From a bacterium A37T11 (GTDB lineage: Bacteria; Bacteroidota; Bacteroidia; Sphingobacteriales; Sphingobacteriaceae), in NCBI GenBank assembly GCA_900109895.1, contig FOBR01000003.1:62001-126000 (forward strand): a stretch of DNA of 64,000 nucleotides, in the 5' to 3' direction. Numbering within the stretch: the stretch's first letter is position 1; each line of letters begins with the position of its first letter. The notes below the pieces were generated by a model. The model worked only from the letters and a program-made list of their open reading frames with translations, did no database searches and was not told where the DNA came from. This document shows positions 55,897 through 64,000 of the stretch, in pieces. Position numbers and translations under genes: made by a program.

Positions 55897-56900
55897 AGTT
55901 CGTTAAGCCTGGATTATTAACCACCATTCAGGACCAGGGGCGGTGGAATTATCTGGCGCTGGGTGTGCCTGTATCAGGAGCAATGGACGCGCTTGCGGCC
56001 AACATGGCAAGCATCGTATTGGGTAACGAGAAAGGGAGTGCCGTGTTAGAGTTTACCTATGCGGGCGCTTGCTTTGAAACAGAGACAGCTATACTCATGG
56101 CTTATGCGGGCGGGGGGGCAGTAATGCGTATAAACGACCGTGATCTGCCTATTCTTAGGCCTGTATATGTGCCAGCTGGTGCCTTAGTTACACTGATTAA
56201 AAGCCCCGAAGGTTGCCGCACGTATATGGCAGTGGCAGGTGGTTGGAATATTCCGGTAGTGCTTGGCAGCAGAAGCACATACTTGCCGGCTCGTTTTGGC
56301 GGTTATCAGGGGCGGGCTATACAAGCAGGTGATGTAATTGGCGCTGTCCGTAATTTCTCGGATAGTACACGGCAGATTTTGAAATCGTTGCAGGGCAATT
56401 TGTTAAAATTTACGAGCTGGAGTATGGCAGCCCAACAATTCCTGCCGGCCAATCGATTTCAGATACGTGTGGTGCCCGGCCGAGAGTTTACTTGGTTTGA
56501 AGGGGGGTCATTGGTCAGTTTTTTAACAAAGCCTTATACATTGGATTTAAGGAGTGACCGGATGGGGTACCAATTAAATGGCACGCAGATGTTGCGTTCG
56601 GTAAAAAAAGAACTGCTTTCAACAGCTACATTGCCTGGCACTATTCAAGTAACTGGGGATGGCAGGCTGGTAATTCTGATGGTCGATGGTCAAACCACAG
56701 GCGGTTACCCGCGAATTGCGCATGTGGCAATGGTCGATTTGCCTTTATGTGGCCAGCTTAAACCGGGTGACCAAATTCAATTTAGTGAAATAAGTGCTGT
56801 GGAAGCAGAAATTTTGTGGCTGGATCGATCCTATCAACTACAAAAATTGGAAATTGCTTTAACTAATAAATTAAATAATAGAGATAATTTATGGAGATGA
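55887..56900 (+). CDS. pxpC: PxpC, 5-oxoprolinase subunit (KipA/biotin-dependent carboxylase-like)
   Basis: 337 residues, starting with GTG at 55887 behind a strong AAGGAGG (55876-55882). Motifs: KPGLLTTIQDQGR, GVPVSGAMD, GGAVMRINDR, AVAGGWNIPVVLGSRST and the C-terminal DGQTTGGYPRIAHV. Partner of PxpB in the ATP-using half of 5-oxoprolinase. The 3' end overlaps pxpA. Confidence 0.93.
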   Translation: MRIKFVKPGLLTTIQDQGRWNYLALGVPVSGAMDALAANMASIVLGNEKGSAVLEFTYAGACFETETAILMAYAGGGAVMRINDRDLPILRPVYVPAGALVTLIKSPEGCRTYMAVAGGWNIPVVLGSRSTYLPARFGGYQGRAIQAGDVIGAVRNFSDSTRQILKSLQGNLLKFTSWSMAAQQFLPANRFQIRVVPGREFTWFEGGSLVSFLTKPYTLDLRSDRMGYQLNGTQMLRSVKKELLSTATLPGTIQVTGDGRLVILMVDGQTTGGYPRIAHVAMVDLPLCGQLKPGDQIQFSEISAVEAEILWLDRSYQLQKLEIALTNKLNNRDNLWR

Positions 56901-57673
56901 CCATTGATTTAAATTGTGACATGGGTGAGGCTTTTGGTAATTATAAAATGCCCAATGATGAGGCCTTACTTGATATTGTGACCTCTGCCAGCATAGCGTG
57001 CGGCTTTCATGCCGGTGATCCGCAGATAATGCAGCAAACGGTGCAATTAGCACTAAATAAAGGAGTCGCTATTGGTGCTCATCCTGGTTTACCTGATCTG
57101 CAAGGGTTCGGTCGTCGGGAAATGCATGTTTCTCCTAGAGAGGTTTATCAAATAACACTTTATCAAATAGGGGCCTTGCATGCGTTTGTTAAAGCTGCCG
57201 GTGGCAGGTTGCGCCATGTAAAGGCGCATGGGGCGCTCTATAATATGACAGCAAAACGCGTATTGCTGGCAGATGCGCTTGTGCAGGCTATACTTGATTT
57301 TGACCCTGGTTTAATGCTTTACGGCCTGGCAGGAAGTGAGCTGGTCAAAATAGCTGATAGCAGGGGGGTTTTCACGGTATCTGAGGTATTTGCTGACCGG
57401 AGCTATCAAAATGATGGTACCTTAACCCCCCGAATACAAAGTGAGGCAATTATTAATGACAAACAGCAGGCAGTACATCAGGTATTAACAATGCTGAAGG
57501 AAGAACAAGTACGTTCAATTACCCATCAACCGGTGCCTATCCGCGCAGAGACGATCTGCCTGCATAGCGATGGTTCGGATGCACTGGGATTTGCCAAACT
57601 GATAAAAGACAGCCTTGAGCGCGAAGGGATTCGTTTGAGAAATCCTCGTAAGCCTTCTTCCCTGTTAACTTAA
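56891..57673 (+). CDS. pxpA: PxpA, 5-oxoprolinase subunit (LamB/YcsF family)
   Basis: 260 residues with IDLNCDMGEAFGNY, ASIACGFHAGDP, GAHPGLPDLQGFGRR and VKAHGALYN, the TIM-barrel-like LamB/YcsF pattern. Two starts are possible: ATG 56891 (10-nt overlap with pxpC) or ATG 56897 (an ATGA overlap, MTIDLNCD). The gene ends in a 4-nt convergent overlap with the DUF5686 gene. Confidence 0.94.
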   Translation: MEMTIDLNCDMGEAFGNYKMPNDEALLDIVTSASIACGFHAGDPQIMQQTVQLALNKGVAIGAHPGLPDLQGFGRREMHVSPREVYQITLYQIGALHAFVKAAGGRLRHVKAHGALYNMTAKRVLLADALVQAILDFDPGLMLYGLAGSELVKIADSRGVFTVSEVFADRSYQNDGTLTPRIQSEAIINDKQQAVHQVLTMLKEEQVRSITHQPVPIRAETICLHSDGSDALGFAKLIKDSLEREGIRLRNPRKPSSLLT

Positions 57674-60240
57674 AAATCAAACTTCAACCTGGCGCGGATA
57701 CCCCATTCGGATATTCCGGGATTGTCCAGGTAAGTGAGTCGTTTTACCACGTCTACCCGCAGGATCTTAAAGATGTTTGCTACGCCGACGCTGGCCTCCA
57801 TATACGGGTCTTGGTGGAGTTTATAGGTAATGTCTTGCCCATTCTCGTCTTTCGGAAATTGATAGACCCCATTATTATACATGGGGTTATTTTCATCACG
57901 CAGACGTCCAACCAAGCCTTTGAAGCTAAAAACCTCCCGAAGCTTCAATTTTTTCAATAAAGGTATCTTGTTAAACAGAAAACCGTTCATATAGTACTGC
58001 AAATTGATAGCCGCGTAGTGGTCACTCACAAACTCCAGAAAGTTCATCAGGTTGTAGGAATTGAGTTGATAAGCATAGGTCTGGTTAGCCCGATGAATGG
58101 ATAACAGTGGGAAAGAAAGATTCTTCCCAAAGATATAGCTTCCTTCCAGCCCAATGTCTGCATAACCCAGCTGCGAGAGATATAGGCGTTTGTCTGCCGT
58201 TGCGATGAATTTTTGATAGGTGTTTTCGCCACCCAGAAAACCATTCAGGCCCAAATAATAACCCAAGCTGAAAATTGGATATTTGTTGTATAATGGTGTC
58301 CTATATAATTTGCCCTGATAAAACTGTTCATGCGGTGCATATCGTAATATTAGACTAGCTTCAGAGTTTTCAAGCTGCTTGATCTGGGAGATCTGTCCTA
58401 AGGAATTCGGGAGATTGTATTCCAAAATCCCTGTAGGCGACTGCTTCCAATGAGTAAACTTAGCCTTGTAGGAAAAGTGGCTCGTAAATTCATGAACGTA
58501 TTCCAGGTTAAACTCATCATTATACATATAACGACGATTGTCTCCACGTTTGAATGATAACAGGAAATTGTCTTCTTGCACAAATTGCAATTCCTGACCG
58601 GGAATCTTAGTGTCACGCTGATAACTAGCTCTAATATAATTAAGCGGAAAATGATAGATCGATTTATTATTGAGCGAATACGTTCCGCTGAGAAAATATT
58701 TCCATTTCTTATCACGGAATCCATAAGCCCCGTAAGTTTCCGCGTACCAGCGTTTGCTCAGCTGGGGTGTAGTTCTGCCACCGAGGCGTAGCCTGAAACC
58801 TTCTATTGGGTTAAAGCTATAGAACGTATTGGCAGGCCCTATTTCGAAAGGCCCAACACTTTTATATCCCGCTAGTAATAACGTAGCAATGTCCATCGTT
58901 CGCCGGAAAGAGGGGATGGTCTGAAGGGTGTCCACATTGCGGTATATATCTTTTTCAGAAGGGGACAATGGCTCATGCCTGATGGATGACCAGTAGCTCT
59001 CATCCGGTTTTTCACCCTCTTCGGGTTCTTTATAGGCAACTTGGACAGCAGGTCCGCTATAAACGCTGTCCGGACGGGGTTGGTTAACCTTGTAGTCCTT
59101 ATAGGAAACAATGCGGTTACCCTGCAGCCCTCCACCGTTTTTGCTCAAGGCAAACTCCATATTGAGCGAACTCCGTTTCAGGAAGTAACGGCCGTTGTCA
59201 TCCTTTTCAAATTCCAGCAGCGCATCCATATCGCGCATAAAATTTAAGTTGATGTCTTTGCCAACCGTCAGGTAGGCATTTTGTACCGCGTAATGGCCAT
59301 CCAGAGTAATATACAGCTTGCCTTCAAAAAGGAGGTCTGTTTTGTTACGAGGTACAAAACCCAGTTCTACCAACCAGGGCTGTTGGGTTTTGATGGTATC
59401 GCGTATGTAGAACTTATAAAAAGTAGGCGATGTGCCCGCAATAGGGCTCAACAGCAGGTTTGTGGCGATCGGAATGTCATTTTCGTAGATATCGATCTGC
59501 TCATAAAGCTTATTGGTATAAGCACTGATCCCGTCATTGTCCAGAAAACGGGGGTCAAATTCGGCCTTTCGCTCGGCTAAAACCACTTCCTTTTTCTTGT
59601 AAGGATCCTTACGGAAGTATACCTGCTCTACCTTTTCCTGCATGTAAGCCGGAAGAATGTTTTTTCCACCCACGGCACTCGAGTCCTGTTCTTTAAACAG
59701 AAACTGATAATTGCGGAAAAGGCGTTTGTTCCTGAAACGGTCAGAAAGGTTGCTGAGCGCCATGGTTAGCTTTTCATATTGCTGGTACTCTACAAAATCA
59801 TTGTAGGTAAGCCGGTTTTCGTCCTTGTGGGCAATAACTTTGCGTATCAGTTCTACGGCAGGGTTGTTTTTATTCCGGTACTTCTGTTTTTTGCCAGTGA
59901 CTACTACTTCATCGAGCATGTTCTGATCAACTTGCAAACTGACATCTATTTTTTGTTCTGCACCGGGTGTGATCACGGTATCCAGCGTTTTGTAGCCAAC
60001 ATAGCCAAAACGCAGGCGCGTATGGGCTCCTGTTACAGTAATGCGGTATTTGCCGTCATCATCGGCAGAAGTGCCGAAGGTGGTGCCGGGCACTGAAATA
60101 CTAACATAGGGCAGGGTTTCGCCGGTGCGGGCATCTTTAATAGTGCCCGTAACAATAGTGCTTTGTGCATTTGTAACCAGTGAATAAATCAGCAGAATGC
60201 AGGATAGCGAAACTAATTTATAGATATGATTTAATGGCAT
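57670..60240 (-). CDS. DUF5686-family outer-membrane protein with CarboxypepD_reg domain
   Basis: 856 residues. Signal peptide (to about NAQS), an N-terminal carboxypeptidase-regulatory-like domain (VTGTIKDARTGETLPYVSISVPG, residues 30-115), a link DEVVVTGKKQKYRNKNNPAVELIRKVI, then a long beta-rich DUF5686 region and barrel ending IRARLKFDF with terminal Phe. The family is specific to Bacteroidota and abundant in the outer membrane; its role is not known. Convergent with pxpA. Confidence 0.9.
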   Translation of the reverse strand: MPLNHIYKLVSLSCILLIYSLVTNAQSTIVTGTIKDARTGETLPYVSISVPGTTFGTSADDDGKYRITVTGAHTRLRFGYVGYKTLDTVITPGAEQKIDVSLQVDQNMLDEVVVTGKKQKYRNKNNPAVELIRKVIAHKDENRLTYNDFVEYQQYEKLTMALSNLSDRFRNKRLFRNYQFLFKEQDSSAVGGKNILPAYMQEKVEQVYFRKDPYKKKEVVLAERKAEFDPRFLDNDGISAYTNKLYEQIDIYENDIPIATNLLLSPIAGTSPTFYKFYIRDTIKTQQPWLVELGFVPRNKTDLLFEGKLYITLDGHYAVQNAYLTVGKDINLNFMRDMDALLEFEKDDNGRYFLKRSSLNMEFALSKNGGGLQGNRIVSYKDYKVNQPRPDSVYSGPAVQVAYKEPEEGEKPDESYWSSIRHEPLSPSEKDIYRNVDTLQTIPSFRRTMDIATLLLAGYKSVGPFEIGPANTFYSFNPIEGFRLRLGGRTTPQLSKRWYAETYGAYGFRDKKWKYFLSGTYSLNNKSIYHFPLNYIRASYQRDTKIPGQELQFVQEDNFLLSFKRGDNRRYMYNDEFNLEYVHEFTSHFSYKAKFTHWKQSPTGILEYNLPNSLGQISQIKQLENSEASLILRYAPHEQFYQGKLYRTPLYNKYPIFSLGYYLGLNGFLGGENTYQKFIATADKRLYLSQLGYADIGLEGSYIFGKNLSFPLLSIHRANQTYAYQLNSYNLMNFLEFVSDHYAAINLQYYMNGFLFNKIPLLKKLKLREVFSFKGLVGRLRDENNPMYNNGVYQFPKDENGQDITYKLHQDPYMEASVGVANIFKILRVDVVKRLTYLDNPGISEWGIRARLKFDF

Positions 60241-60419
60241 TTCTTTGTAAATTCAAACATGTAACTTGGCAAGTGGCCGGTTTTAATATAAACAGGACCT
60301 GCAATAACTTTTGACCAATTTGTGGAGAAAGTCAAAAATAGAATATTTAATCTGATTTTTCTGTCTCCGAAAAGTCAATATAACAAGCTTGTCTTTTACT
60401 TGACAATTTAACATTAAGT

Positions 60420-61163
60420 TCATGCTCTCTTTGCACTGTTTTCTCCCAAAACCCACAAAGGTTTAGGGATCTTCTTAAGTTTTAAATGCAGCCGAGTTAT
60501 TGCATACTTATTAATATGTTCAACAGCTAGTTCAACCGAATCCGTAAAAAGGATCAGTTCCATGTCTTCCTGGCTAATGGTTTTTTCCTTTGCCATGGTG
60601 TCAATATGATCCATGATGCCCTGGTGAAAAGCTGTATCCAGCACAACGATCGGAAAACGTTCTGTTTTGTGGGTTTGGATAAGCGTGACCGTTTCAAAAA
60701 ACTCATCCAATGTGCCAAATCCCCCCGGCATGATCACAAAGGCAAATGAATATTTGCGCAGTAATTCTTTACGCACAAAGAAATAATCTATGTTAACGCT
60801 GCGGTCAAGATAGGGATTTTGATGCTGTTCGTGGGGCAACACAATGTTGCAGCCAATGGATAGGCCGCCGCCTTCCTTAGCTCCGCGATTAGCTGCTTCC
60901 ATAATTCCAGGGCCGCCTCCGGTCATGATTGCGTAGCCTTGGGTTGCCAGGCGCCTGGAGGTTTCCCGGGCGAGCTGATAATATGGATGATCTTCGCTAA
61001 AGCGAGCAGAACCAAATACGGTTATACATGGACCTATAAAGTGGAGTTCCCGAAAGCCCCGCATAAATTGTGTAAAGACACCCAGTGTATATTTTAGTTC
61101 ACGCCACCGGGCCCTGGGACCTTTCATGAAGCTTTTTTCTTCACTAACAAATTTGTTGCTCAT
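60420..61163 (-). CDS. LOG-family protein (nucleoside 5'-monophosphate phosphoribohydrolase-like)
   Basis: 247 residues with the two LOG motifs: MTGGGPGIMEAANRGA and VIMPGGFGTLDEFFE, and the FGSARF start of the Rossmann-like fold. Family members split AMP-type nucleotides or cytokinin nucleotides into base and ribose phosphate. There is an N-terminal helical extension of about 45 residues, which is common in Bacteroidota members. It is divergent from ybaB. Confidence 0.9.
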   Translation of the reverse strand: MSNKFVSEEKSFMKGPRARWRELKYTLGVFTQFMRGFRELHFIGPCITVFGSARFSEDHPYYQLARETSRRLATQGYAIMTGGGPGIMEAANRGAKEGGGLSIGCNIVLPHEQHQNPYLDRSVNIDYFFVRKELLRKYSFAFVIMPGGFGTLDEFFETVTLIQTHKTERFPIVVLDTAFHQGIMDHIDTMAKEKTISQEDMELILFTDSVELAVEHINKYAITRLHLKLKKIPKPLWVLGENSAKRA

Positions 61164-61288
61164 ATTGCTCTTCCCGAAAACAGTGCAAAGAAAGCGATAA
61201 TTCCTAAATGTGGCAAAATGTTCGTAATTTGCATAACAACGGAAACATCTGTAATTTGCGGCTGTTAACAGTAAAAATAGATAATATT

Positions 61289-61582
61289 ATGTTTGACAAA
61301 TTATTTGAAGCGCAACAAAAAGCGGAAGAAATAAAAAAAAGATTGGATAATGTCGCCGTTAGTTCCGAGGTACAGGGCGGCTTGATCCGTGTAGAAGCGA
61401 CCGGTAATAAAGAGATAAAGTTGATCAGCATCGATCCCGTATTTTTGGGTAATGCTGATAAGGAAGAACTGGAGGAATTATTAGTAGTGGCAGTAAATAA
61501 GGCCATAGCACAGGCGGATGCTGTTAGCAAAGCGGAAATGGAATCAGCAACAAAGGATATGTTTGGAGGATTTTTATCATGA
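61289..61582 (+). CDS. YbaB/EbfC-family nucleoid-associated protein
   Basis: 97 residues from the ATG at 61289; the frame is open 27 codons further upstream, but MFDKLFEAQQKAEEIKKRL is the normal beginning. The body shows VEATGNKEIKLISIDP and the GF-rich tail FGGFLS. The family binds DNA as a dimer. Usually it lies beside dnaX or recR; here it overlaps a metal hydrolase by 4 nt (ATGA). Confidence 0.9.
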   Translation: MFDKLFEAQQKAEEIKKRLDNVAVSSEVQGGLIRVEATGNKEIKLISIDPVFLGNADKEELEELLVVAVNKAIAQADAVSKAEMESATKDMFGGFLS

Positions 61583-62262
61583 AAGCAACTTACTTTGGAC
61601 AGTCGTGCGTCCAGCTCGAATTGAATGGGGCGACCGTTTTATTAGACCCATTTATCTCGTATAACCCATTAGCAAAGGAAATCGATATAGATACGCTGAT
61701 GCCCGATTATATCTTTTTGTCTCATGGCCATGGCGACCATGTTGCTGATGTGGTACACATTCAAAAAAACAGCGGTGCACAGGTAGCCGCTATTGTAGAA
61801 ACAGCTGCTTGGGTAGGCAGGCAAGGAGTAGATGAGGCCAAAATTACCAGCTTTAATTTTGGAGGTACGCTTCAAACTGCATTTGGATCGGTTAAAATAG
61901 TATATGCATTGCATACCAATCAAACCCCGGATGGCCAGTATGGTGGTGTAGCTGCAGGTTTTGTCTTTAAAAGTGGCGGCAAAACCATCTACTTTGCAGG
62001 AGATACCGCATTGACGCTTGAAATGAAGCTGCTGGAACGCTATCAAATAGACTGGGCCTTCCTTCCCATTGGCGGGCACTATACCATGGACGTCGAGGAT
62101 GCCATTATTGCAGCAGATTTTATTCGCTGTAAAAATATTGTCGGCATTCACTACAATACCTTTCCGCCCATTACGATAGATACACAGTCCGCAGTTGCTG
62201 CTTTCGAAAAGGCAGGATTGACGCTTCACCTTCCTGCCATAGGAGGCTCATTGAATTTATAG
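61579..62262 (+). CDS. UPF0173-type metal-dependent hydrolase (metallo-beta-lactamase fold)
   Basis: 227 residues. Zinc ligands: SHGHGDHVAD (HxHxDH), His in LHTNQTPDG region, AGDTAL and GIHYNTFPPI. The short, compact form matches the UPF0173 hydrolases of unknown substrate. Translationally coupled to ybaB by ATGA. Confidence 0.92.
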   Translation: MKATYFGQSCVQLELNGATVLLDPFISYNPLAKEIDIDTLMPDYIFLSHGHGDHVADVVHIQKNSGAQVAAIVETAAWVGRQGVDEAKITSFNFGGTLQTAFGSVKIVYALHTNQTPDGQYGGVAAGFVFKSGGKTIYFAGDTALTLEMKLLERYQIDWAFLPIGGHYTMDVEDAIIAADFIRCKNIVGIHYNTFPPITIDTQSAVAAFEKAGLTLHLPAIGGSLNL

Positions 62263-62268
62263 CCAGCA

Positions 62269-62293
62269 GGAGAAAGACTATATGCCTTTCTCC
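62269..62293. terminator. Hairpin between convergent genes
   Basis: GGAGAAAG (62269-62276) pairs with CTTTCTCC (62286-62293) around a 9-nt loop that includes the stop codon of the minus-strand gene. No T tract follows, so it may be a weak bidirectional terminator or chance. Confidence 0.3.
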
Positions 62294-63414
62294 CGCTTAA
62301 TGCGCACGTTGTAAAACTCCAAAAGTCCCGAGTTGAGGGAAGGGAAGGCATCCGCTGAGATGGTAAACATATCCGTAATATATTCACCACTGCTGTAGGA
62401 CGGGATCCAGTATGGGATAGTCCGAAAAGCCTGTAACAAGATATGGTCTGCGATTTTGTTGGCAAACGTGCTATCTGCGATGATTTCCAAAGGCAAGCCG
62501 CTCTTGCTTACCTTTATCTTGACGATCACATGCTGGGGATCCAGCGACGTAGCATCGTAGCCAGAGAAAGAGACTTCTAGCCGCTTTCGCAGATATTCAT
62601 TAAAACCTTCATGGTCATCCACATTGCAGTTTTTGCTTGTAAGTTCTTCCGCACGGGAGAATGACTCTGGTGGAATATAGCTAGTCCTCACCTTATCATC
62701 ATATTCTTCCCCCGTATAATTATCAAAGCCATCCAGCATAATACCATTTTTAAATTGCTCATAACCGGCATCTTCTTTTTTCCCGCCAGGAAACAAGTAA
62801 TCGATGTTCCAGAAGCCATTGGGTACGCCATCTTTAATCCGCCCTCTTGATTGGATGAAGGTGTAACCATACTCGTTGAAGTCGATAGCTTTAACAGCAA
62901 ACTGGTATTTGCCATTCCCTTCGGTCACCTCTTTATTCCCGCGGTTATTCCAATAGCTTACCAAAGCAGCCTTATTATTCTCAAAACTGATTTCCTGAAA
63001 GGGACGGCCGTCCGGATAATAATAGCGCCAAAGGCCTGTGGGTTGATTGTTTTCAAAGGCACCTTCCCATTTGGTCTTGCCATTGTTGTGGTAAGCCTTA
63101 AAGGGGCCTGACTTAATTCCATGGGCGTAATTCCCTTCCAAAATCAGGTTGCCATTAGGTCCATAATCTTCAAAGTGGCCTTCAAATACCCGGTCCAGCG
63201 CATTAAAGTTTGACAAACGTTCAATTTGGGCATATTGACAGTTCTTATCTGCAAGATAATACTGTTCGTCATAATAGAAACGTGTTTTGCCACTATCAGC
63301 CGGTTCAAAATAAATAGGGGCAGGCAGGCTGTCAACCAGCGTGTCGGCCGCTTGCTGTATTGGCAATAGGTTGGCTGCTGTCAATATATATGAAAATAGC
63401 GTGGTTACAATCAT
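62278..63414 (-). CDS. MORN_2-repeat periplasmic protein with TonB-C-like end
   Basis: About 378 residues from the ATG at 63414 (a TTG lies 6 nt earlier). A hydrophobic N terminus is followed by several YwqK-type MORN repeats (GHFEDYGPNGNLILEGNY, GPFKAYHNNGKTKWEGAF, GLWRYYYPDGRPFQE) and a C-terminal TonB-C-like fold (VIVKIKVSKSGLPLEIIADSTF). The role is unknown; similar proteins sit in the periplasm. It begins 2 nt after the polA stop. Confidence 0.8.
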   Translation of the reverse strand: MIVTTLFSYILTAANLLPIQQAADTLVDSLPAPIYFEPADSGKTRFYYDEQYYLADKNCQYAQIERLSNFNALDRVFEGHFEDYGPNGNLILEGNYAHGIKSGPFKAYHNNGKTKWEGAFENNQPTGLWRYYYPDGRPFQEISFENNKAALVSYWNNRGNKEVTEGNGKYQFAVKAIDFNEYGYTFIQSRGRIKDGVPNGFWNIDYLFPGGKKEDAGYEQFKNGIMLDGFDNYTGEEYDDKVRTSYIPPESFSRAEELTSKNCNVDDHEGFNEYLRKRLEVSFSGYDATSLDPQHVIVKIKVSKSGLPLEIIADSTFANKIADHILLQAFRTIPYWIPSYSSGEYITDMFTISADAFPSLNSGLLEFYNVRIKREKGI

Positions 63415-63416
63415 GA

Positions 63417-64000
63417 TCAATGGGCTTCCAGCCAGTTTTGTCCTTCGCCTATTTCTACCACGATAGGCACTTGTGTCTCAATAGCATGGCGCATACGCTC
63501 CCCGATGATCTCCTTAAAGGCAAGCACTTCCCCCTGTGGAACGTCAAACACCAGCTCATCATGCACCTGCATGGTCATATGGCCCTTTAGCCCTTGCTGC
63601 TTAATGTCGTCGTGGATGCGGATCATCGCGATTTTGATCATATCTGCAGCCGAACCTTGTATAGGCGCGTTGATCGCGTTACGTTCCGCAAAACCACGTA
63701 CGGTCATGTTGGCGGAGTTGATATCACGCAGGTAACGGCGCCGTTTTAATAAGGTCTCTACATACCCATGCTCTTTGGCAAAGGCAATCGTATCACTCAT
63801 GTACTGCCTGATACCGGCATATTGTGAAAAATACTGTTCAATCATATCGGCTGCCTCCTTTCGGGCAATTCCCAGGCTTTGCGACAAGCCAAATGCAGAC
63901 TGTCCATAGATGATGCCAAAATTCACCGCCTTGGCATTCCGCCGTTGCGAGGAAGTCACCTCTTCCAGCGCAATGCCATACACACGGGCAGCGGTTGCGG
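63417..64000 (-). CDS. polA: DNA polymerase I, C-terminal part (cut by window edge)
   Basis: The frame is open to the right edge. It holds the finger helix O and following motifs of family A polymerases: RRNAKAVNFGIIYGQSAFGLS, TLLKRRRYLRDINSAN, NAPIQGSAADMIKIAM and the motif C MQVHDELVFD. Only the last about 195 residues of a roughly 930-residue protein are present. Replicative repair and Okazaki-fragment maturation are its known roles. The stop is followed 2 nt later by the MORN gene. Confidence 0.97.
   Translation of the reverse strand, partial: ATAARVYGIALEEVTSSQRRNAKAVNFGIIYGQSAFGLSQSLGIARKEAADMIEQYFSQYAGIRQYMSDTIAFAKEHGYVETLLKRRRYLRDINSANMTVRGFAERNAINAPIQGSAADMIKIAMIRIHDDIKQQGLKGHMTMQVHDELVFDVPQGEVLAFKEIIGERMRHAIETQVPIVVEIGEGQNWLEAH

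Overview
The window looks like a chromosomal segment of a Bacteroidota bacterium, probably from the Sphingobacteriales/Chitinophagales side. The grounds are a SusC/SusD pair, a hybrid two-component (HTCS) regulator, a DUF5686 outer-membrane protein, a PxpBCA 5-oxoprolinase operon, promoters of the TTG-N20-TAnnTTTG type and few clear Shine-Dalgarno sites. I recognised no rRNA, tRNA, transposase or CRISPR array.

Region 1 (1-14.3 kb) is a defence island. A DarT/DarG DNA-ADP-ribosylation module (DarT cut by the window edge) runs rightward and collides tail to tail with a leftward, tightly packed seven-gene cluster. In transcription order the cluster is an SF2 helicase with a possible C-terminal nuclease domain, a reverse transcriptase, a nitrilase-fold protein, and JetA, JetB, JetC and JetD of a Wadjet (MukBEF-like SMC plus Toprim nuclease) system. 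Every junction is 6 nt or less, or overlapping, so the RT/nitrilase pair (DRT type 1-like, but split into two genes) and Wadjet seem to be co-expressed. This is the most unusual feature of the window.

Region 2 (14.3-25.9 kb) is a repeat-rich scrapyard. A composite dispersed repeat occurs about nine times, with one more scrap at 53.2 kb. Copies A, C and G carry a conserved 12-codon micro-ORF behind a perfect Shine-Dalgarno, and the repeat ends in a 21-bp minisatellite. Between copies lie broken genes: three 3' pieces of COG2865-type regulators, a TlpA-like gene with an in-frame TGA, remnants of three toxin-antitoxin modules, UvrD-like and YhcG-like nuclease tails, and a frameshifted lipoprotein. 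A few intact cargo genes sit among them (DoxX-like, PPOX-like, methyltransferase).

Region 3 (26-45 kb) is a glycan locus linked to sulfate chemistry: GH20 hexosaminidase, HTCS regulator, then a rightward operon of GH16 - SusC - SusD - arylsulfotransferase - ChrA - PAPS sulfotransferase - CysQ, with CysC convergent at its end. Glycan uptake and cleavage appear tied to making, using and clearing PAPS; no sulfatase is present.

Region 4 (45-64 kb) is mostly ordinary chromosome: an SDR/HbpS-like/AraC operon, a dihaem cytochrome c, a very large DUF4011/DUF3320 helicase-nuclease broken by one base in a six-G run, an HtrA protease, PxpBCA, a DUF5686 protein, a LOG-family hydrolase, YbaB, a UPF0173 metal hydrolase, a MORN-repeat protein and the 3' part of polA.
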